From an uncultured Porphyromonadaceae bacterium (GTDB taxonomy: Bacteria > Bacteroidota > Bacteroidia > Bacteroidales > Muribaculaceae), in the NCBI GenBank assembly GCA_947166165.1, contig CAMVDK010000089.1:1-11187 (forward strand): a DNA stretch of 11,187 nucleotides, written 5' to 3'. The stretch's first letter is position 1, and every line of letters begins with the position of its first letter. Shown in pieces: positions 6,770-11,187 of the stretch. The notes under the pieces are model-generated. The model saw nothing but the letters and a program-made list of their open reading frames with translations. It was not told the origin of the DNA and did not search any database. A program made the translations under genes and the position numbers.

Positions 6770-6812
6770 CTCGTACCATGTTGAATAATTGCGCATCACA
6801 AGCGACAAAACC

Positions 6813-7760
6813 ATGACGACAATCCTCGAGCAGTATCGGAACTGGCAGCGCGACACGCGGCGCCACTTCATTGCCCCCAGCGGCGGCGCGCGGCACCACT
6901 GCCACTGCTGCGACACCGATTACGCCGGCAACTTCTGCCCCGAGTGCGGACAGCGGGCCGGCGGCAAGCACCTCACCTGGGCCTCGGTGCGGCAAGGGGT
7001 AATGGACATCTGGGGGGTGGGCTCGCGGTCGCTCCCGGTCACGCTGTGGCAGCTCATCTGGCGGCCCGGCTATTTGATTGCCGACTACATCGGCGGTCGC
7101 CGGCAAGTGAGTTTTCCGCCCGTCAAAATGCTGGTCATCGTGGGGCTGGTGGTCATGCTGCTTGTCAATTGCATTGAATCAAGCCCAGACGTGCCCATGA
7201 GTAACGAGGGCGTCACGGCCGCCGAGCGGTACTCTGACACCTTGATTGACAATGCCACGACTTGGTTCGGCAACCACTACGACTGGACGGCGATAGCCAT
7301 TTTCTCGTTCTTGATTGTGCCCACCCACGTGATTTTCCGCCACTCGCCGCGCTGCCCGAGGCACACACTGCCCGAAGGCTTCTTCATCCAGGTGTTCTGC
7401 GCCACACAAGTGCTCATGATTTATCCATTGTTGATGATAGACTTTGGGCTGGAAAGCGCCACGCTCGAGAACACCATTTGCTTCTCCATGATTGCTCTCT
7501 CCGTGCTGCGCACCTACCTCCAGCTGTTCGGCTACAAACTGTGGGGAACCATTTGGCGGTTAACAACTACCATAGTGGTGGCACTGCTGATGATGATCAT
7601 CGCGTTGCTGCTGAGCTATGTGGTCTATATGATGTGGAACCACCAGCTCCTGTCGGTCAAAATGGCCAACTACGTCAAGATGCTCATCGGCGCAGTCGTG
7701 TGTGCCATCATCTTGTGGTGCTGCGACTGCATCAACAAGCGCCACGCCGCCTCGCGCTGA
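6813..7760 (+). CDS. DUF3667-family zinc-ribbon membrane protein
   Basis: A 315-residue protein with a zinc ribbon near the N-terminus: C30-x-x-C33 and C42-x-x-C45, the second as CPECGQR. A domain with LTW, a run around LIWRPGYLIADYI and SFPPVKML follows, then about six hydrophobic segments (roughly 105-120, 158-175, 188-210, 220-240, 252-277 and 287-304). This layout is that of DUF3667, a Bacteroidetes membrane family of unknown function. ATG at 6813 is preferred over an in-frame TTG at 6789, because the codons between them have no family character. The gap to the SusA-like gene is 53 bases with no consensus promoter, so co-transcription with it is likely. A functional link to starch use is not shown. 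Confidence 0.82.
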   Translation: MTTILEQYRNWQRDTRRHFIAPSGGARHHCHCCDTDYAGNFCPECGQRAGGKHLTWASVRQGVMDIWGVGSRSLPVTLWQLIWRPGYLIADYIGGRRQVSFPPVKMLVIVGLVVMLLVNCIESSPDVPMSNEGVTAAERYSDTLIDNATTWFGNHYDWTAIAIFSFLIVPTHVIFRHSPRCPRHTLPEGFFIQVFCATQVLMIYPLLMIDFGLESATLENTICFSMIALSVLRTYLQLFGYKLWGTIWRLTTTIVVALLMMIIALLLSYVVYMMWNHQLLSVKMANYVKMLIGAVVCAIILWCCDCINKRHAASR

Positions 7761-7782
7761 GCCGGCATCGCCCCCTGGAACG

Positions 7783-7828
7783 AACAACAGCAATCCGCTC
7801 ATGCACGCATGGGCGGATTGCTGTTGTT
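7783..7828. terminator. Strong hairpin between converging genes, probable bidirectional terminator
   Basis: AACAACAGCAATCCGC (7783-7798) pairs perfectly with its complement at 7813-7828. The interior TCATG/CATGG extends the stem through one T-G pair to about 21 pairs with a CACG loop. It lies between the stops of the DUF3667 gene (7760) and the GH53 gene (7882). On the + strand the arm ends in TTGTTGT, a weak T-tract; on the minus strand it ends in TTGTTC. Confidence 0.75.
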
Positions 7829-7881
7829 GTAGGCTCTGGTCTGCGCCATTAGCCACTCGGCACGGTTGGCTCCAGGGCTTG

Positions 7882-9231
7882 TCAAGCAAGCATGATGTTC
7901 AGCAGCAGGTTCAGGTCGTCGATGTCGACCGTGCCGTCGCCGTTGAGGTCGGCCAGTGTCTTGTCGGCTGCGCCGCCCTTGCCCAAAATGGCGTTGATGA
8001 GCGCATTCACGTCATCGATGTCGACCGCGCCGTCGCCCGTCAGGTCGCCGTTCACGGGTTGCTCGGGGGCAAAGGCCGCAAGCTCGGCCAGAGCTGGCAT
8101 GGCGCGGCCGTTTTGGTTGTTCCACAAGCCGGCATTGTACCATCCGCTCTTGGTGACGGGGTTCTGCCAGTTCACGCCATATTCATTAGCTTCGGGCCAC
8201 CACCAGAACAGTCCAGTGACCACTGGATGCTCGAGCAACTTGGCCACAAGCGCTGCGGCAAAGGCGCGCTGTCCTTCGGCCGTGATGGCGTAGGTGTTGC
8301 CATAGGTGTCTGCCTGCGTCGCATAGTCGTAGTTGATGCCCGAGGTAGGCTGCCAATCGTGGTAGAAACCAGCCTCGACAATCATCACCTCCTTGCCCGG
8401 GAAATTGTTCTCGATGTTCTTCAGGGCGCCGTCGAGCTGCCCCAGGCTGTAGTGGTAGTAGGGGTAGTAGCTCAGCCCTATCACGTCGTAGTCGGCGCTG
8501 GCTATGGCGCGGTAGTAGTTGTTCATCAGCGTCACGTTGCGCACGAGCTCGGTGTGAATCACAATCTTGGCTTTGGGGCATACTTCTCGGCACGCCCTTG
8601 CGGCGGCGGCCAGCTGGGCCAGGAAGCGCTCCTGGCTGGCCTGGTTGCCCACGGTGAACTTCTTGAGCTGGCTCGTGGGGGTGCCCACCGGTCCCCAGAG
8701 CATACCGTAGCTGATTTCGTTGCCCGTCTGGATGTAGTCGGGCGTGGCACCGGCGGCCACCAGCGTCTGCAGGCAGCGGCGCGTGTAGCTGTAGAGCGTG
8801 TCGTTGAGCTGGGCGTCGTCGAGGCCGGCCCACGAGGCGGGGGTGTACTGCTTCACCGGGTCGGCCCACGAGTCGCTGTAGTGGAAGTCGAGCATCAGCT
8901 TGAAGCCCTGCGCCTTGATACGCTTGGCAAGGCCCACCACATAGTCCAGGTCTTGGCACACGCCCTCGCCCTGCTCGGTGGCCGAGGCCTGCGAGGGGTC
9001 GACAAACAGGCGCACGCGCATCGCGTTCCAGCCCTGGTCCTTGAGCCACGGCAGCACGCTGGCAATCGAGTGCCCCGACGTGTCGTAGTATTTCGCACCT
9101 TTGGCCTCATAGCTGGGCAGGAGCGAGATGTCGCCGCCCACAACATTGGCGGCAACGGCCAGCGGACCCAGCAGCAGGGCCAGCATGGCGCAGAAAGCAG
9201 ATTTTCTCATATTGCAAGTTTTGATGTTCAT
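7882..9231 (-). CDS. Secreted GH53 endo-beta-1,4-galactanase with dockerin-like tail
   Basis: A 449-residue GH53 enzyme, a family that cuts beta-1,4-galactan in arabinogalactan I and pectin side chains. Signal peptide about 1-28 (ending AVAA). Family marks are GGDISLLPSYE (32-42), MRVRLFVDP, MLDFHYSDSWADP (113-125), TGNEI with acid/base E172, and IVEAGF with nucleophile E286. After the barrel, the last 55 residues hold two dockerin-like calcium loops: DLTGDGAVDIDD (396-407) and DLNGDGTVDIDD (428-439). Such tails occur in Bacteroidetes enzymes without a known cellulosome; their role there is unclear. Its ATG overlaps the stop of the preceding amylase as ATGA, favouring coupled translation. A second ATG seven codons in (9210) also gives a signal peptide and is the alternative start. 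Confidence 0.92.
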   Translation of the reverse strand: MNIKTCNMRKSAFCAMLALLLGPLAVAANVVGGDISLLPSYEAKGAKYYDTSGHSIASVLPWLKDQGWNAMRVRLFVDPSQASATEQGEGVCQDLDYVVGLAKRIKAQGFKLMLDFHYSDSWADPVKQYTPASWAGLDDAQLNDTLYSYTRRCLQTLVAAGATPDYIQTGNEISYGMLWGPVGTPTSQLKKFTVGNQASQERFLAQLAAAARACREVCPKAKIVIHTELVRNVTLMNNYYRAIASADYDVIGLSYYPYYHYSLGQLDGALKNIENNFPGKEVMIVEAGFYHDWQPTSGINYDYATQADTYGNTYAITAEGQRAFAAALVAKLLEHPVVTGLFWWWPEANEYGVNWQNPVTKSGWYNAGLWNNQNGRAMPALAELAAFAPEQPVNGDLTGDGAVDIDDVNALINAILGKGGAADKTLADLNGDGTVDIDDLNLLLNIMLA

Positions 9232-11187
9232 TTGATGATTTTAGCTGTCGATATATGTCCGTCGACATGGCGGCTGATCACGATGTTCATGCCCTGGAAC
9301 GGGGTGGGCGACACGCGGCCGGCCACGTCGACGTAGCGCACACTGGTCACCGGGCTGTCGGCGTTCAGGTCGGCAACGGCGTTGGAGCCGTAGATTGCTG
9401 TCACGTCGTCGACCACCAGATTGCCGCCAGGCTGGCTCTCGCTCAGCTGCAGGTACACGTCCTTGCTGAACGGGCCCAGGTTCACCGTCTGCGGCGAGCC
9501 GGCGTTGCTGAAGATGAACATGATGTCGTAGTCGTAGTCCTTCACGGTGTAGGTCTTGTAGTAGAATGTGGCGTCGGCCACTTGTTTCACCTTGCCCAAA
9601 GGCTGCAGTATGCCGTCCTTCACAATCGGGTCGCCGGGCCAGCTCTGGTAGGCTTTGTCGCACAGGTTGTCGCTGCCCTCCACCCAGCACCAGAAGTTGA
9701 GGTTCTGCCAGCCCGGGTCTTTCACATGGATGTTGATGTCGTAAGGCTCGAAAGGCGGGCGGGGTTCGCCACCCTCGAAGCTGTAGGTGCGGGTCACGAT
9801 GCCGCTCACCTGGCCGTTCTTGAGCAGGCCCACGTTGAGCGTCATCGCTTGCCCGATGGCAATGCGGGTGCCGCTCGTCACGCGGGTGCCGTTGGTGGCT
9901 GTGGGCGTGCTGCCGTCGGTGGTGTAGACCAGCTGGGCGGCGTCGTCGCTGCTCACGGCGGTCAGCGTCACGTCGAAGGCCTGTTTGTATTCGCCCGTGG
10001 CCACGTCGGCCCAGGCGGTCTCGCTGGAGCGTTCCATGAAATATTTGTAGTGGTAGCCGCTCAGCACCTCCACCCACGTCGACTTGCTGGGTGTCATCGC
10101 CTCGGTGTCGCCCAGGAGCACCACCAGGCGGCCCTTGGTGCCCGTGGTGTTGCCGATGTAGTAGTCGGCGGTGGCGCGGCTCACGGCGTAGGTGCTCGTG
10201 TTGGTGATGCCCACGGCCTTGCGCACGGCAATCATCGAGGCGATGTCCTTCTTGTAGGCCTGCCAGTGCTTCAGAAACACGCACGGCGTGCCCGGCATGG
10301 CCAGCATATAGGCGTTGGCGGCCAGCGTGTCGGACTTGAGCGGGTCTTGCTCGGCGCCGGCACGGCGCTCGGTGTCGTGGTTCTCGACAAAGGTGACCGC
10401 GTAGCGGCGGTAGGCGTTGTTCTTCAGGTAGCTGATGTCCTTGCCGGTGGGCATGTTGCTCACCAGCGGCCAGTTGCCGTCGCCGCCGTTGCTGGCGGTG
10501 AGCTGTGCCCAGTTGTGGCTGTGCGCCGCGTTGCGCACCGTGTAGCGGAACTGGAAGTCGAAGGCCGCGCTCTGGATCTGGTCGTTGGCCCCTTCGCCGC
10601 TGGCGGTGTTGGCAATCCAGCTGGCGATGGTCGAACTGCTGTCCCAGCACTCGCCCACCGAGAATTGCGGCTTCGCGGCCGCGTTATATTTGCCCGTGAA
10701 GCGCGCTGCATAGCCCTTGACCATGTCGTAGCGGAAGCCGGTGTAGCCCAGGTCGTTGAGCAGCAGGTCGAGATAGGCCGCCACATTGCTCTGCACGTTG
10801 GCGCTCATGTGGTCGAGGTCGCGCATGCCGCCCCAGTCCTCGCCGGTGTCGCGGTTGCTGCTCAGCGACTTGCCGCCGGTGTGCTTGGCCGTCTCGCCGC
10901 CATCGTCGTTGCTGGTGATGTCGGTCGAAAGCAGCTGGTAGTCAACCCCCTTGTAGGTCTCCTTGGGGAAGTCGACCCACGAGCCCAGCGTCTTGCGGTG
11001 GTTGACCACCACATCGGCTATCGTGCCCAGCCCCTTGCTCTTGAAGGTGCTGATCATCGAGCGCAGCTGCGCTTCGGTGCCAAACGAACTGTTGTAGTTC
11101 GTGAACCAGTACAGGTCGTCGTAGCCCATCGACTTGCCGCCGCAGTAGGCGCTCTGTTCCCGAGCAATCCGGGCACTTGTCCCTGAT
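9228..11187 (-). CDS. Secreted GH13 alpha-amylase with CBM26-like module (5' end cut off)
   Basis: The reading frame is open to the window edge, so the true start and signal peptide lie outside. About 652 residues are visible. The ATG at 11129 (MGYDDLYWF) is internal, as the codons before it (AYCGGKS) continue the barrel. GH13 regions are IADVVVNH, GFRYD (nucleophile Asp at about 10725-10727), SVGE (acid/base) and VENHD; the barrel resembles plant- and archaeal-type alpha-amylases. A beta domain follows. Then comes a chitobiase C-terminal-like sandwich with TTDGSTPTATNGT (about 9930-9890). A starch-binding CBM26-like module with NFWCWVEG and QSWPGD follows (about 9745-9390). The tail (VRYVDVAGRV, then GMNIVISR) looks like the C-terminal tails of Bacteroidales secreted proteins. 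It is expected to start starch breakdown at or outside the surface. The next gene is joined by a 4-base overlap. Confidence 0.92.
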   Translation of the reverse strand, partial: SGTSARIAREQSAYCGGKSMGYDDLYWFTNYNSSFGTEAQLRSMISTFKSKGLGTIADVVVNHRKTLGSWVDFPKETYKGVDYQLLSTDITSNDDGGETAKHTGGKSLSSNRDTGEDWGGMRDLDHMSANVQSNVAAYLDLLLNDLGYTGFRYDMVKGYAARFTGKYNAAAKPQFSVGECWDSSSTIASWIANTASGEGANDQIQSAAFDFQFRYTVRNAAHSHNWAQLTASNGGDGNWPLVSNMPTGKDISYLKNNAYRRYAVTFVENHDTERRAGAEQDPLKSDTLAANAYMLAMPGTPCVFLKHWQAYKKDIASMIAVRKAVGITNTSTYAVSRATADYYIGNTTGTKGRLVVLLGDTEAMTPSKSTWVEVLSGYHYKYFMERSSETAWADVATGEYKQAFDVTLTAVSSDDAAQLVYTTDGSTPTATNGTRVTSGTRIAIGQAMTLNVGLLKNGQVSGIVTRTYSFEGGEPRPPFEPYDINIHVKDPGWQNLNFWCWVEGSDNLCDKAYQSWPGDPIVKDGILQPLGKVKQVADATFYYKTYTVKDYDYDIMFIFSNAGSPQTVNLGPFSKDVYLQLSESQPGGNLVVDDVTAIYGSNAVADLNADSPVTSVRYVDVAGRVSPTPFQGMNIVISRHVDGHISTAKIIK

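Noticed and set aside
11072..11129. ATG at 11129 as the start of the amylase
   Set aside because: The frame stays open to the window edge and the residue context is inside the GH13 barrel, so the gene is truncated by the window.
9255..11186. Long plus-strand open frame opposite the amylase
   Set aside because: It mirrors the codons of the well-supported amylase on the other strand and has no domain features.

Overview
The window reads as chromosomal DNA of a gut-type member of the Bacteroidales. The evidence is internal. Three promoters match the Bacteroidetes form TTTG-N18-20-TAnnTTTG. Genes lack Shine-Dalgarno sequences and have A-rich leaders. Ribosomal protein L31 is the zinc-free B type. 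Protein families typical of the group are present: a SusA-like GH13, a GH13 with a CBM26-like module, a BspA-type leucine-rich-repeat protein, a DUF3667 membrane protein and a dockerin-like tail on a GH53. The coding regions look GC-rich, which would suit a Muribaculaceae- or Prevotella-like organism, but the family cannot be fixed from this window.

Layout. Positions 1-577 hold no convincing gene. They contain two inverted repeats and 2.8 copies of a 90-bp tandem repeat whose last copy runs into a perfect-consensus promoter. That promoter drives a membrane-anchored Ser/Thr kinase (578-1906, +). Facing it is a secreted leucine-rich-repeat protein (1931-3322, -). Behind that lies rpmE2 with its own terminator (3417-3671, -). 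rpmE2 is transcribed away from a CpsB/YwqE-type PHP phosphatase (3822-4565, +), and the two promoters overlap back to back. Next come a SusA-like periplasmic amylase/neopullulanase (4834-6759, +) with its own promoter and a zinc-ribbon DUF3667 membrane protein (6813-7760, +). A very strong hairpin at 7783-7828 separates these from an opposing unit on the minus strand: a large secreted alpha-amylase (9228 to the right edge, 5' end missing) and a GH53 endo-galactanase (7882-9231) joined by an ATGA stop/start overlap.

How the genes fit together. The right half is a glycan-use region. The CBM26-bearing amylase and the galactanase would act outside the cell or at its surface on starch and beta-1,4-galactan, two polymers that occur together in plant tissue. 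The SusA-like enzyme would finish maltodextrins in the periplasm. No SusC/SusD pair, GH97 or regulator lies in the window; if present they are beyond the right edge. The left half is mixed housekeeping and signalling. No wholly new biological system was found. The observations most worth following are the tandem repeat array that carries promoter-like elements and ends in the kinase promoter, the overlapping divergent promoters, and the starch/galactan gene pair with its unlike C-terminal tails.
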